Notes: a model not told the origin generated them from the letters alone. 64,000 nt of DNA from Thinopyrum elongatum (GCA_011799875.1 CM022298.1:493437180-493501179), one strand, 5' to 3'. Positions 32,050 through 44,483 are shown, counted from the stretch's first letter. Translations and numbers: made by a program.

Positions 32050-35002
32050 CTGCAAAGCACAGAATTATGATTAAGAAATTTCATCAGTACGCTCTAAAAC
32101 AGAAGGACAGAAACGCTTCTTGCTTTATATAACAAGCAACAAAAGAACAACACTCACTTTCTTGCCACCCTAGAAAGACAAAATTAAATCAAAAGAAAGT
32201 AATATTTTTTAGCTATTGTTACCAAGATGAAATACCATTAGCACTCAAAATGTAATGCATATGTTACATTATCTATTTAGGTTTCATAAGATAAGCCAAT
32301 AGGCCAAACATGTGGAAGATCAGTTTCTATGTATATGTGCTCAACTGATCAGAAAGCACTCCCTCCTAGCAGGGTTCACTAGATTCCAGGTAAATTCTGC
32401 AAATCACCGGAGGTTAGTCACCACAGTATCTTGCTCTTTTTTTTGTATCTTTCTCAGTTTTTTTATTGTCCTTGAAACATTCTCTTTTCTCTTTTGAGGA
32501 GGAACCCTTTGACAGGTTGCCTAAAGTGTTGGTTTCAAGGTAATGTGCCAAAAAACAAATTAAGGACAATTACAACTCCACCATAGGTGCCTTGTACTCT
32601 CTGTCTTCTCTGGTCTTCTAATGCACAATGACACGCATCTAAATGCGTGTTCAAGAAGAAAAAAACGGACAATGACAAGTGATAGCTTGGCAAGATGATA
32701 AATCCACTCCATCCACTACAAAAGGAAGAAACTTAATGGTGACCTTCATCAGTGACTTCAGTGAGTAGAATCCCTTAATACATCAGATGTCTCTCTACCT
32801 TCTGTGCAAGTTCAGTTATACTTCAAATTCGTCTTTATTCGATCATGTTTTCCTTTAATGGTCTAATTTCCATTTCTTGATTCTTTTTATATTAGATAAA
32901 GGAAAAGGTCGCGTCGTCGTTCTCCAGTTATCACCCCCAAGCTACAAATATGTTCAGTCCACTCATCAGTGGCCGGTTCTTCAAGCTCCACTGGAGAACT
33001 CCCTTACAAACTCTAAAGCTACTAATCACCTCCACCGGCATGGTCGCCACCTACATTCACTAGGAGTTAACCTCACCGCCAACCACGCCATCTACTACTC
33101 CTTGCTGGTTGCTTTATGTCATACGGGTTGAGCGAACCGATTTTGATATCGGTGGATGTAAAATAAACGATTCTGGAGTTAAGAGCCAAACATGTTTTAC
33201 TTTAATACCAGCTGGTGTTTTATCGGTGTGACTGCAGATGCTTAAAAAGAAAATGGCATGTGGATACAGATGGTATACTACAAGCAAGGGCACTAGATGT
33301 GGTACATAGACAAATTAAATGCAGAAAAAAGACAGAATTTGCAGAAGCAAATCTTTTGTAGCAAGTTTTACAAGCTTTTTCTTCATATATTTACTACAAT
33401 GAAGCATAACATTTCACAGATTTTATATCTCATAATAAAGTTTCAATGATACCAAAATTATATAACTTTTCTATTTCTGTGTTGCATACAACCAGCTTTT
33501 GAGATCCAAAAGTTAACATGCGTGTTTGAAATAAGGAAAGAATAATCATGCCAACGAAAATAGCATATTCAGACTTGCTCCATAAGAGAAAAAAGGAGTC
33601 GTGCGTCCGTAATTAAAAATTGACGTCTTTAAAGATTGAGAGATTAACTACAAAATGACATCAGCAGCACATATTTTTGGCACAGAACAATGTACTAGTT
33701 AACATTAAACTTAAATCATAAGAGACCAGAACGAATTGCGTGTGTAAATGTAACTGTTGGTGCGACCCTGTTGGTGTCCTTGAAAATTGGCAGAATAATT
33801 TAACAAAAGCCTGAATTAGGATTTAAACTATAATAAACAGGATGCAAACATAGTGATCACTTGATTCAAAATATATTGGAATTTGAGAGGTTTGGTCATT
33901 AAGGTGTGGCACTACTAACTGATGCCAAAAGGCCCGAGGCAATATCTTGCCATGCAGATGTAGTGATGACAAATAAGCAGATGCATAGAAATAAACTTAT
34001 TTAGAACATAGCCGGCATCTAAATTTGCAGAGGAACAAAGTTATCTGTATGACTGTATCTACTTGTACATGTGTGTTTTAAAGAACGAATAATAAGGTCG
34101 TAAATGGAAAAACAAAAGTTCATACTTACTGCAGGAAAATTTGTCTCATTAATGTTTGTTTTCGACTTACCAGTGCGCTCACAACCGTACAAACTTACAA
34201 AATAAATGGCACATGCGACCACCAACCAACATTCTTATTATTACTTTGCTCCATCTCATCAACACAGAAAAGGATAGGAAGCTAAGAGAAAAAACAGAAC
34301 AGTTTTCAGTTTTCACCCTTGATAACAGAGGCAAGAGCTTCGCCTTGTCTCATTAACTAAGAAGATTGTTGCCCGATTAATCTGAGGAAAACTAGGCAAC
34401 AACCAGAATCTGCTTATTCGCCTTTCCGTCCAAAAGAAGAGAGAAACAAAACTCTAATCTAATTTGATAACAAAAATAGGGGTGTATATAATTTTTATTC
34501 AAGATAAAGGTAATACTACAATATTGGCCCTGCACCCCCTTTTTGGCTAAAAAATCAATTTCCCTTGTTTTTTTCTATGAAAAACAACCCCCCCCCCCCC
34601 CCCCCCCGCCCCTCCCCTTTTCCCCATAACAGAGAAGGGTTCTGCACATCGGAATTCAGAAGCCCACTTTGACAGTGCAGAAGCATGTTTCCCAGACGAA
34701 ACCAACAGAGATATCACGCGTTCGGTGCCTAGGAGTCTGAACAAGCTGAGCTCATTCATGGCTACGAGCTTAGCGATCGGCGTGACGGAGCAACCCAAAA
34801 TCAGCGCGTGAAAGGGAACGGCTCAAGTTCCTTCAAACCCTAGCCGATCAAAAGGGGGATCCTAGATATCCAGCCCAGTGGCCATCCGGATTTGCCCCCA
34901 AAACCATCACGTCAGGACCTGCGCTATTCAATCGAACGCGGAGCTTTTGTTGTCTCAGTGCATGCACGGGACATGACGGTAGGGCGGAGACAATGCACAT
35001 AC
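32050..35002 (-). other. Inferred large 5'-UTR intron of the DUF3444 gene
   Basis: A donor AAG/GTATGT at 35003/35002 and the acceptor at 32050 would delimit a 2,953-bp intron. The interval is AT-rich and has no supported ORF. It holds a perfect short inverted repeat ACACGCAT-CTAA-ATGCGTGT (32631-32650) and a run of 20 C (34588-34607). Splicing is inferred from consensus sites only. Confidence 0.4.
34588..34607. repeat. Homopolymer of 20 C
   Basis: An uninterrupted C run followed by GCCCCTCCCC. Its length is likely to be unreliable in any assembly. Confidence 0.9.
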
Positions 35003-35175
35003 CTTAATCGACAGCGGACGGCAATGCGTGACGATGAGGACCTCCGGCGGATGGCAGCGGCAGGGCGACGCCGACCGGAGCGACGAGGAAGAGGGGGTGG
35101 GGAAAGAGGCAGAGGGTTTAGTAGGAGGGGAAGTGTGGAAGGACGGTATGGAAATGCTGGATGCATGATATGAAC
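35003..35175 (-). other. Inferred first exon (5' UTR) of the DUF3444 gene
   Basis: The minus strand is CT-rich (CCTCCTACTAAACCCTCTGC...) and ends in CGATTAAG/GTATGTGC, a strong plant splice donor. CT-rich first exons are typical of grass genes. The 5' border is a guess. Confidence 0.35.
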
Positions 35176-35879
35176 CAACCAATATTAATGTTGGTGAGAT
35201 TTTTTTTTTTGAGAAATAATGTTGGTGAGTTGGTCAAAAGATCACGCCCTATCATGTCAGGCCCATCTGCCTGCTGTCCGCAGCTCTCATGGTCTTTCTT
35301 TTTTGCCTGCCCCTGCCCACAACCAACGTTAGGGCAACTCCATTTCAAAAGAAACGTTGGGGCAACTCCATTTCAAAAGTTAAAAAACGTTAGGGCAACT
35401 CCAAGTCTCCAACGTTGTGCATCAAATTAGACAGGTCAAATGAAAAAAAAAGACACGATCAAATGTCTGCTGACGGTGGATAAGGGCCGGCTATCCACCC
35501 GGTGCATCAAATGTCCGTCACTATTTTTTTCTATATCCAAAGCTCACAGAATAATTACAATTAAAGATAAATATCATCCTACGTCCATAATCATGTTGTG
35601 CAAATACTTCAATGCAACAATAATTCAAAAGTAAATATTACAATTCATAGTTTTTCAATAAAATAGTTCAAATTTGAATTCAAACTTATTCGGACACTTT
35701 CCTCGAAGCGCCCACAAATGCTCAACCAGGTCATTCTGAACTTGATCGTGAGTTGCTCAATGGCGAATATGTAGATACATTGGATACTTCAAACGTCGCC
35801 GGATTCTAGTCTGGAAGTTGAATAGGATCACTCATGCACTCAAATTCCAGACCGTGGCAAACTCCCCTCGTTCTCCATA
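35176..35879. other. AT-rich spacer with short tandem repeat
   Basis: GGCAACTCCATTTCAAAAG and close variants recur three times at 35330-35410, each linked to AACGTT(A/G)GGGCAACTCC. From 35480 the text may already belong to the left end of the PIF/Harbinger element (GCATCAAATGTCCGTCAC), but I found no terminal inverted repeat pair. Confidence 0.4.
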
Positions 35880-36942
35880 ATCATGATCACACAAGTTTTC
35901 ATCACCTCCCACAACGTCTTTGGATCTCATATTTTTTTCAGGTCCTCGAACAAATGCAGAATGGGCTTGGAGCATTTCAAATGCCCTTTCAACATCCTTT
36001 CTAGCTCTTTATTGTCTTTGGGCAAAGTAAGATCTTTTCTCACCCCTTGGATCAAAGATGGTGTTGACCAAGGTCGCCCAAGACCATCACAAAGGTGATA
36101 GCCCATGTTGTAGGCATGACCATTGATGATATAATTGCACGGATGAGCTTCTCCCGCACACAACCTTGCAAACAATGGAGATCGCTGCAGCACGTATATG
36201 TCATTGTGAGACCCGGGCATCCCAAAGAAAGTGTGTCAAATCCAGAGGTCTTATGATATGACTGCTTCAAGAATTATGGTGGACTTCTTGCAATGGCCCT
36301 AATATTGCCCTTGTAGAGCATATGGGCAATTCTTCTATTGCCAATGCATGCAATCTATGGATCCGAGCATACCTGTCCAACCTCTTGCTTTTGACCGTGT
36401 CATGAGCCATGTGGTGCCTTCGACAGTTGGTTCTCTCAAGTATTCTGGTCCAAACACCTTGACAACTGTAGTAGCAAGCTTGACCATGGCTTTCTTTTTG
36501 AATTTTTTACCATGGCTTTGAGACATGTGCTTTCGGACATCCGGAGGTACTCGTCCCACAAATCTGCAACTGTGTCATGGGCAAGCATCCTCAATGCAGT
36601 TGTGCACTTATGGTAATTAGCAAATCTAATGTTTCCAAAGGCATCCTTCTTTGAAATGTAGTTATCATAGGCCCAGACACCATTGTAGAGTCGATCGAAC
36701 ATAGTTTGCCTCATTCGGAATTGACAATGGAAAAAAGGACTCTGAATAGCACAAGGACGAATTAGTCATCCATCAGCATCATATGCCCCCGTGCCCTATT
36801 CAGATTCATCACTCGATGCACCCATGATTGATCCCTTGAAATTGAGAACATATTCCTCCGCACTTTCGGCATCGTCAGTAACCACAAGTATCATCGTCCT
36901 TTCATCCCCATATTCGTCCTCATCTGACGATGCCAAATCCAT
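35880..36942 (-). pseudogene. PIF/Harbinger transposase, frameshifted
   Basis: From an ATG at 36940-36942 the minus strand shows an acidic N-terminus (MDLASSDEDEYGDERTM), then RQTMFDRLYNGVWAYDNYI, TTALRMLAHDTVADLWDEYLRM, KVFGPEYLREPTVEGT, GMLGSIDCMHW and MPGSHNDIYVLQRSPLF. These are diagnostic blocks of plant PIF/Harbinger DDE transposases; the first catalytic Asp is in GSIDCMHW. Pieces lie in different frames, with shifts near 36560, 36330 and 36060. The last part (RARKDVERAFEMLQAH) is also interrupted by a stop. The enzyme would cut and paste the element at TTA/TAA sites, but this copy cannot be functional. Confidence 0.88.
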
Positions 36943-37641
36943 GACCCGGCGTAAAAGTACTCCACGGCCGAATCTATCGTGTTTGCTTCAAGTAAACAAC
37001 AAAAATGCCAATAAGTTTGACTATGGCATTTGGCTGAACACCTGCCGACCGTGGTGTCCGCAATGGACGGCAATGTGCTGGGGCAGAGGGTACCTGGGCA
37101 GCGGCCAGACCAGCGGTGAAAGGGATGCGTAGGCAGGTCGGGGTTGGTGCCCGGGTGGAGCAGCGAAGATCCGACAAGGCCTGGGGTGGTGGAGTGGGTG
37201 GTACAACGGCGGCGGCGGTCTTGGACTACGTGGATAAAGAGCAAGGGTGGAGGGAAAGAGTGAGAAAAGAAGCTTTCGAATGGGGTTTTTGTGGGGGGCA
37301 TGAGTGTCGAACGCCTACGTGGCGGCTGTCCGGACGTCCATAGACCTCTCCCAGCTTTGGCGGGAATTCAAACGTGCACACTGGTCCGCGGATGGTCTGT
37401 TCATGCTACTAGAATTTTTAACTTTGCTCCCATCTATGTGGCCGGCCTTGCTTTAACTTTGCTCCAGAGTCATTTCATAGGACGCCTCTCTGTACCACCT
37501 GCTTTGCATCAGTGGCGATTTTACATGTAATCTTGCGGGGTTAGCAACCTCACAATTATCTTTATTACACGCTCTTAGCTTTACACATGCTCCCTCTGTC
37601 TATAACAAAAATAAATACTAGCTCAGAGAGTTTATTACAAC
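36943..37641. other. Probable 5' side of the Harbinger element and spacer
   Basis: GC-rich 37050-37250 on the minus strand could be the upstream (ORF1) side of the Harbinger element, but I see no Myb-like motif. CTCCCTCTGTCTATAA at about 37591 resembles a Stowaway MITE terminus, without a visible partner. Confidence 0.3.
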
Positions 37642-37951
37642 AGCTTGATTTTTTTTTTAGATCAAACAACTTGATGTTTGGCGAAGCGTCGCCAATGCTT
37701 TGCTTAACACAACTGATCCCCTCGATCCTGCAAAAAAAAGAAAAGAACCGTAAGAAAAGTAAACCAGAAAAAATGCTGGCTGTGGGGTTCGACAATAGCT
37801 TGATATTTTTTTTTAGATCAAACAGCTTGATGATTGGCGAAGCGTCGCCAATGCTTTGCTTAACACAGCTGATCCCCACGATCCTGCAAAAAAAAAAAAC
37901 GTAAAACAGTAAACCAAAAAATTGCTGGCTGTGGGGTTCGAACCCACGCGC
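37642..37951. repeat. Tandem duplication of about 155 bp abutting the tRNA gene
   Basis: AGCTTGAT(A/T)TTTTTTTTTAG then ATCAAACA(A/G)CTTGATG is at 37642 and again at 37797, each followed by GGCGAAGCGTCGCCAATGCT, GATCC(C)C..GATCCTGC and a TGCTGGCTGTGGGGTTCGA end. The second unit ends in the real tRNA gene. The first ends in a 19-base remnant of the tRNA 3' end. Confidence 0.9.
37774..37792 (-). pseudogene. 19-nt remnant of tRNA-Leu 3' end
   Basis: TGCTGGCTGTGGGGTTCGA is identical to the first 19 plus-strand bases of the tRNA gene at 37923-37941. It is followed by unrelated sequence, so it is the broken edge of the tandem duplication. Confidence 0.85.
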
Positions 37952-38005
37952 ACTTATGTGCAGAAGATCTTAAGTCTTCCCCCTTAACCACTCGGGCAAA
38001 CCAGC
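37923..38005 (-). tRNA. trnL-UAA: tRNA-Leu, anticodon UAA
   Basis: The 83-nt minus-strand sequence folds as a class II tRNA. The acceptor GCTGGTT pairs with AGCCAGC (one G-U), with discriminator A at 37923. The D arm lies in GCCCGAGTGGTTAAGGGGG and the anticodon stem is GAAGA/TCTTC with loop CTTAAGA, giving anticodon TAA at 37970-37972. A long variable arm follows, and the T arm is GTGGG-TTCGAAC-CCCAC. It reads UUA leucine codons. No intron is present. The B-box core GGTTCGAAC is intact and the A-box region matches nuclear tRNA-Leu genes, so it looks functional. No CCA is encoded, as expected for a nuclear gene. Confidence 0.95.
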
Positions 38006-39458
38006 TCGACGATGCCAATATCCCGCCCAAAGCCTATTTAACGTTTTGCTAAGTGCTGTCATGGCACGGGATCAAAATCGTGAGCAACGATTTTTACTCC
38101 GTTTCGGATGCAACTTCGGACAAGGAGGTAGAAATCCTTCGCACGACGGGCGGGGTTGACCCTAGGATGTTTTTGGACTGCGAGACGTGTGCGTCCAAGC
38201 GCTGTACCAATCTCAGGGTACACGCCGATGGATGAGATGTTAGGCATCTTCAACGTGACCTGCAAACCGTGCCTATCACCATGGAAAATCATCCAATGCG
38301 GGCATGTACAAGTCTGCCGAGCAGTTTGGTTGGGTGCAACCGACCGATCTGAGGATCGTAATCTCCTCGAAAACTATATTACACTTTGATTTTTTTTCTG
38401 CATTGAATCGTTAATGCGGTAGCCCCCGAGACTTTGGTTGGGCAACATGACCGACCCTAGGATCATCTCCTCGAGAACTTGTTCAGTCGGCGTTTGTGTG
38501 TCGCCGTCACCGAGGTGAACTCGACAGAGAAGATGCCGAACTATGGGTCGAAAAAATCTTTCTGGAGCAGAATAACACGCGGTACACCTTGACCAAGAAG
38601 ATGTCCTGCCTCCTAAAAAAAGCATACAAAATAGGTTAAAAGTGTCATAAGCTCGAAAAACCAAAAAACTTATGTAGAAATTTTACGTTTGAATCAATTC
38701 AAGTTTTTTGGTGCCAATCCAAAATTGTTCTTAAAATTAATTTGTGTTTTCGTCAGGCTTTAACATGATACGTCCGATCTCCAGGCTTCGAGTGGGCCAG
38801 CCTTCGGCTTCAACCTCCATTTCCCCGAAGGTGGAGTGCTTCTCAGGCCAATTTAGTGAACTAAACTCGAGCGACATATGGAGAAGTCAGGCTATCCTGC
38901 TATTTGACCGTGAACTTGAGCCGAAAAATGTCTAGTAGAAAAAGACTTTACATCGACTAAGAAGAAAACACTTATTATAAAACGACACATATAAATTTAA
39001 GAGCTCTCTGTTGACTTGGGTAAAGGAAGTGTTTAAAAACAACATTTTTAACAAATTGTTTTTTTTGTTTTACACAAGTATAATGCTTGGCCAAACAAAA
39101 AAATGAAAATTGATTTTTTTAAGCATGAAAGCGACTTAGCTGGTCTAAGTTCCAGGCGTTGATGACGCGGTCCGAGTTTGCGGCAGGACGAGGTCCTAGC
39201 CCCCAAGCCGGTCCGAAGTGGCGGAGCGAGGAGCTAGGCCCATCGACGTGATGACACGACACAATTGTCGTGGCGAGGCGAAGTCCTCGGGCCAACTGCC
39301 ATGATGAAACAGGTCGGCGGGGTGACGCCGGAGCCCCCGGAGCAGATTGATGAAGCGATGGCGAAGCCCCGTACCATCCGAGGTGGCGGGGCAGGTCGGC
39401 GACGTAGTGTCGGAGCCCCCATGTCCGCTGATGTGACGAAGCAGGTCGACGTGATGGA
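38006..39458. repeat. Unclassified repeat-like DNA
   Basis: GC-rich patches with recurring text such as GAGCCCCC, GCGACGAAG/GCGAAGCC and AGGTCGGCG (39170-39450), and AGCCCCCGAGACTTTGGTTG (38418). They look like the terminal arrays of Triticeae CACTA transposons or a gypsy LTR. I found no CACTA terminus or target duplication and no protein, so I leave it unclassified. Confidence 0.3.
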
Positions 39459-39962
39459 TGATGTCTACTACGCAACTTTATTCTTGTAGACTCGTGTTGG
39501 GCCTACAAGCGCAGAGTTTTGTAGGACAGTAGCAATTTTCCCTCAAGTGGATGACCTAAGGTTTATCAATCCATGAGAGGCGTAGGATGAAGATGGTCTC
39601 TCTCAAACAACCCTGCAACCAAATAACAAAGAGTCGCTTGTGTCCCCAACACACCTAATACAATGGCAAATTGTATAGGTGCACTAGTTCGGCGAAGAGA
39701 TGATGATACAAGTGTAATATGGATAGTAAATATTGATTTTTGTAACAGGAACAATAAAAAACAGCAAGGTAGCAAGTAGCAAAAGTGAGCACAAACGGTA
39801 TTGCAATGTTTGAAAACAAGGCCTAGGGTCCGTACTTTCGCTAGTGCAATCTCTTAACAATGCTAATCTAATTGGATCATATAACCATCCATCAACGTGC
39901 CATGAAGAATCACTCCAAAGTTCCTATCTAGCGAAGAATATAAGAAGAAATTGTTTGTAACT

Positions 39963-40112
39963 ATTCTTTCCGATCGATCTATCCAAGAGTTCGTACTAAA
40001 ATAACACCAAGTTATTCTTTCCGATCGATCTATCAAGAGTTCGTACTAAAATAACACCAAGTTATTCTTTCCGATCGATCTACCAAGAGTTCGTACTAAA
40101 ATAACACCAAAA
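39963..40112. repeat. Tandem repeat, 3 copies of about 50 bp
   Basis: ATTCTTTCCGATCGATCTA begins units at 39963, 40014 and 40064, each continuing AAGAGTTCGTACTAAAATAA. In the homologous LTR near 59213-59260 the unit occurs once, so it expanded in this fragment only. Confidence 0.95.
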
Positions 40113-40359
40113 CAAATTCAGATTCATAATACTCAATCCAACACAAAGAACCTCAAAGAGTGCCCCAAGATTTCTACCGGAGAAACAAAAGACGAGAATG
40201 TGCATCAACCCCTATGCATAGATTACCCCAATGTCACCTCGGGAATCCGCGAGTTGAGTGCCAAAACATATCTCAAGTGAATCAATATAATACACCATTG
40301 TCACCACGGGTATTCATATGCAAGACATACATCAAGATCGTGCCATCAAGAACACGAGA

Positions 40360-40378
40360 GAGAGAGAGAGAGAGAGAT
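40360..40378. repeat. (GA)n microsatellite
   Basis: Nine or more GA units in the truncated gypsy LTR. The equivalent CT run is present near 58805 in the other LTR copy. Confidence 0.85.
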
Positions 40379-41470
40379 TAAACACATAGCTACTAGTACA
40401 AACTCTCAGCCCCGAGGGTGGACTACTCCCTACTCATCATGGAGACCATAGGTGTTGGGGAATGTTGCATGGAAAACAAAAAAAATTCTACGCACACGCA
40501 ATGATCTATCCATGGAGATGCATAGCAACGCGGGGAAGAGTGTGTCTACGTACCCTCGTAGACCGTAAGCGGAAGCGTTTCACAACGCGGTTGATGTAGT
40601 CGAACTTTCTTCGCGATCCAACCGATCGAGTACCGAACGTACGGCACCTCCGCGTTCTGCACACGTTCAGCTCGGTGATGTCCGCGCCTTCTTGATCCAG
40701 CAAGACGGCGAGTTAGTGGATGAGTTCCGACAGCACGACGGCGTGGTGACGGTGATGGTGAAGTGATCTCCGCAGGGCTTCGCCTAAGCACTACGAAAAT
40801 ATGACCGGGGGAGTAAACGGTGGACGAGGGCGCCGCACACGGCTAAGACAATGTTGTGTCCTTGTGTGGCGCCCCCTCCCCACATATATATAGGTGGGAG
40901 GGAGGAAGGAGCAGACAAAGGAGGCGCCCAAGTAGGAGGAATCCTACTTGGAGTCCCTCCCAAGCCGCGCCCCCCTTCCTTATTTGGAGCGCGGGGAAAG
41001 GCAGGGGAGGGTGGCGCCCTCCCCCCCTTTCCTTTCTCCCATGAGAGGGAAAGGCAGGAGGGGCTAGCCCTCCCCCTTTCCTTCCCTTAGGGCCTGCTGT
41101 CCAAAGATGGGGTGCATCAGGGGCTGGTCTGTCCCCCCCCCCCCACTTTGGCCCATTAGGCCCATACACTTACCGGGGGTGTCCGGAACCCCTTCCGGTG
41201 ACCCGATGACTACCCGGTGCACTCTGAAACTCTTCCGGTGTCCGAATACCATCGTGTTATATATCAATCTTTACCTCTCGACCATTTTGAGACTCCTCAT
41301 CATGTCCGTGATCTCATCCGGGACTCCGAACAACATTCGGTTACCAAATCACATAACTCATATAACACTATATCGTCAACGAACGTTAAGCGTGCGGACC
41401 CTACAGGTTCGAGAACTATGTAGACATGACCGAGACACCTCTCCGGTCAATAACCAATAGCGGAATCTGG

Positions 41471-43222
41471 TGAAGGAAATATGCCCTAGAGGCAATAATA
41501 AAGTTGTTATTTTATATTTCCTTATATCATGATAAATGTTTATTATTCATGCTAGAATTGTATTAACCGGAAACTTGATACATGTGTGAATACATAGACA
41601 AAACAAAGTGTCCCTAGTATGCCTCTACTTGACTAGCTCGTTAATCAAAGATGGTTAAGTTTCCTGACCATAGACATGTGTTGTCATTTGATGAACGGGA
41701 TCACATCATTAGGAGAATGATGTGATGGACAAGACCCATCTGTCAGCTTAGCATAATGATCATTAAGTTTTATTGCTATTGCTTTCTTCATGACTTATAC
41801 ATATTCCTCTGACTATGAGATTATGCAACTCCCGAATACCGGAGGAACACCTTGTGTGCTATCAAACGTCACAACGTAACTGGGTGATTATAAAGATGCT
41901 CTACAGGTGTCTCCGAAGGTGTTTGTTGGGTTGGCATAGATCGAGATTAGGATTTGTCACTCCGAGTATCGGAGAGGTATCTCTGGGCCCTCTCGGTAAT
42001 GCACATTATTATAAGCCTTGCAAGCAATGTGACTAATGAGTTAGTTACGGGATGATGCATTACGGAACGAGTAAAGAGACTTTCCGGTAACGAGATTGAC
42101 TAGGTATGATGATACCGACGATCGAATCTCGGGCAAGTAACATACCGATGACAAAGGGAATGACGTATGTTGTTATGCGGTTTGACCGATAAAGATCTTC
42201 ATAGAATATGTAGGAGACAATATGAGCATCCAGGTTCCGCTATTTGTTATTGACCGGAGATGTGTCTCGGTCATGTCTACATAGTTCCCGACCTCGTAGG
42301 GTCCGCACGCTTAACGTTCGATGACGATTTGTATTATGAGTTGTGTGTTTTGGTGACCGAAGTTTGTTCGGAATCCCGGATGAGATCACGAACATGATGA
42401 GGAGTCTCGAAATGGTCGAGAGGTAAAGATTGATATATTGGAAGGTAGTATTCGGACATCGGAAGGGTTCCGGAATGTATCGGGTACATACCGGAGTACC
42501 GGAGGGGTTACCGGAACCCCCCGGTGGAAGATATGGGCCATATGGGCCATAGGAGGAAGGCTAACCAGCCCACAAGGGGCTGGTGCGCCCCCCACAAGGG
42601 AGGAGGCCGAATTGGACTAGGGAAGGGGGTGGCGCCCCCCTTTCCTTCTCCATCTCCCTCTCCTTCCCTCTTTCCACCTCCGGAGAAAGGAAAAGTGGGG
42701 GGGGGGGGCGAATCCTACTAGGAGTGGAGTCCTAGTAGGACCCCCCCATGGCGCGCCCCCTTTGGTGGCCGGCCTCCTCCTCCCCTCCTTTATATACGGG
42801 GGCAGGGGGGCACCCTAGGAGACAACAGATATTCTCTTAGCCGTGTGCGGTGCCCCCTCCATAGTTTAATCCTCCGGTCATATTGTCGTAGTGCTTAGGC
42901 GAAGCCCTACGCGGATCACATCACCATCACCGTCACCACGCCGTCGTGCTGACGAAACTCTCCCTCGACACTTTGCTGGATCAAGAGTTCGAGGGACGTC
43001 ATCGAGCTGAACGTGTGCAGAACTCGGAGGTGCCGTACGTTCGGTGCTTGATCGGTTGGATCGCGAAGACGTTCGACTACATCAACCGCGTTAAGCTAAC
43101 GCTTCCGCTTTCGGTCAATGAGGGTACGTGGACACATTCTCCCCTCTCGTTGCTATGCATCTCCTAGATAGATCTTGCGTGAGCGTAGAAAATTTTGAAA
43201 TTGCATGCTACGTTCCCCAACA
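41471..43222 (+). repeat. 5' LTR of the nested copia element
   Basis: TGAAGGAAATATGCCCTAG ... CGTTCCCCAACA, 1,752 bp. A TTATATA promoter box lies at about 42790-42796. Confidence 0.9.
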
Positions 43223-44483
43223 GTGGCATCCGAGCCAGGTCTATGCGTAGATGATATGCACGAGTAGAACACAAAGAGTTGTGGGCGATAATAGTCATAC
43301 TGCTTACCACCAACATCTTACTTTGATTCAGCGGTATTGTTGGATGAAGCGGCCCGGACCGACATTACATGACCGCGTTCATGAGACTGGTTCTACCGAC
43401 GTGCTTTGCACACAGGTGGCTGGCGGGTGTCTGTTTCTCCAACTTTAGTTGAATCGAGTTTGACTACGGCCGGTCCTTGTTGAAGGTTAAAACATCACAC
43501 TTGACGAAAAATCGTTGTGGTTTTGATGCGTAGGTAAGAACGGTTCTTGCTAGAAGCCCGTAGCAGCCACGTAAAACTTGCAACAACAAAGTAGAGGACG
43601 TCTAACTTGTTTTTGCAGGGCATGCTGTGATGTGATATGGTCAAGACATGATGTGATACACGTTATTGTATGAGATGATCATGTTTTGTAAAAGTTATCG
43701 GCAACTGGCAGGAGCCTTATGGTTGTCGCTTTATTGTATGAAATGCAATCGCCATGTAATTGCTTTACTTTATCACTATGCAGTAGCGATAGTCGTAGAA
43801 GCAATAGTTGGCGAGACGACAACGACGCTACGATGGAGATTAAGGTGTCAAGCTGGTGACGATGGAGATCATGATGGTGCTTGGAGATGGAGATCAAAGG
43901 CACAAGATGATGATGGCCATATCATGTCACATATTTTGATTGCATGTGATGTTTATCTTTTATGCATCTTATTTTGCTTAGTACGGCGGTAGCATTATAA
44001 GATGATCCCTCACTAAATTTCAAGGTATAAGTGTTCTCCCCGAGTATGCACCGTTGCGACAGTTCGTCGTGCCGAGACACCACGTGATGATCGGGTGTGA
44101 TAAGCTCTACGTTCACATACAACGGGTGCAAGACAGTTTTGCACGTGCGGAATACTCGGGTTAAACTTGACGAGCCTAGCATATGCAGATATGGCCTCGG
44201 AACACTGAGACCGAAAGGTCGAACGTGAATCATATAGTAGATATGATCAACATAGAGATGTTCACCGTTGAAAACTACTCCATCTCACGTGATGATCGGA
44301 CATGGTTTAGTTGATATGGATCACGTGATCATTTAGATGACTAGAGGGATGTCTATCTAAGTGGGAGTTCTTAAGTAATATGATTAATTGAACTTAATTT
44401 ATCATGAACTTAGTCCTGGTAGTATTTGCAAATTATGTTGTAGATCAATAGCTCGCGTATAGCTCCCTTGTTTTATTTTTGAT

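Larger units (their letters stand above)
39459..40452 (-). repeat. Truncated LTR of a TGATACG-type gypsy element
   Basis: It begins TGATGTCTACTACGCAAC, which is the reverse complement of the LTR end at 59757-59774. It runs collinear with the 59.7-58.75 kb LTR text (for example AAGTGGATGACCTAAGG, CTCAGCCCCGAGGGTGGACTAC). It stops inside the LTR where a copia element starts at 40453, and the rest is not found on the far side of the copia stack. Confidence 0.85.

Noticed and set aside
32877..33131. 84-residue plus-strand reading
   Set aside because: No domain, no splice or codon support, and it lies in the inferred intron.
37588..37606. CTCCCTCTGTCTATAA resembling a Stowaway MITE end
   Set aside because: No matching inverted end within several hundred bases; at most a fragment.
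38053..39475. Possible CACTA transposon arm
   Set aside because: The repeat-like text is suggestive only; without termini or transposase I kept it unclassified.
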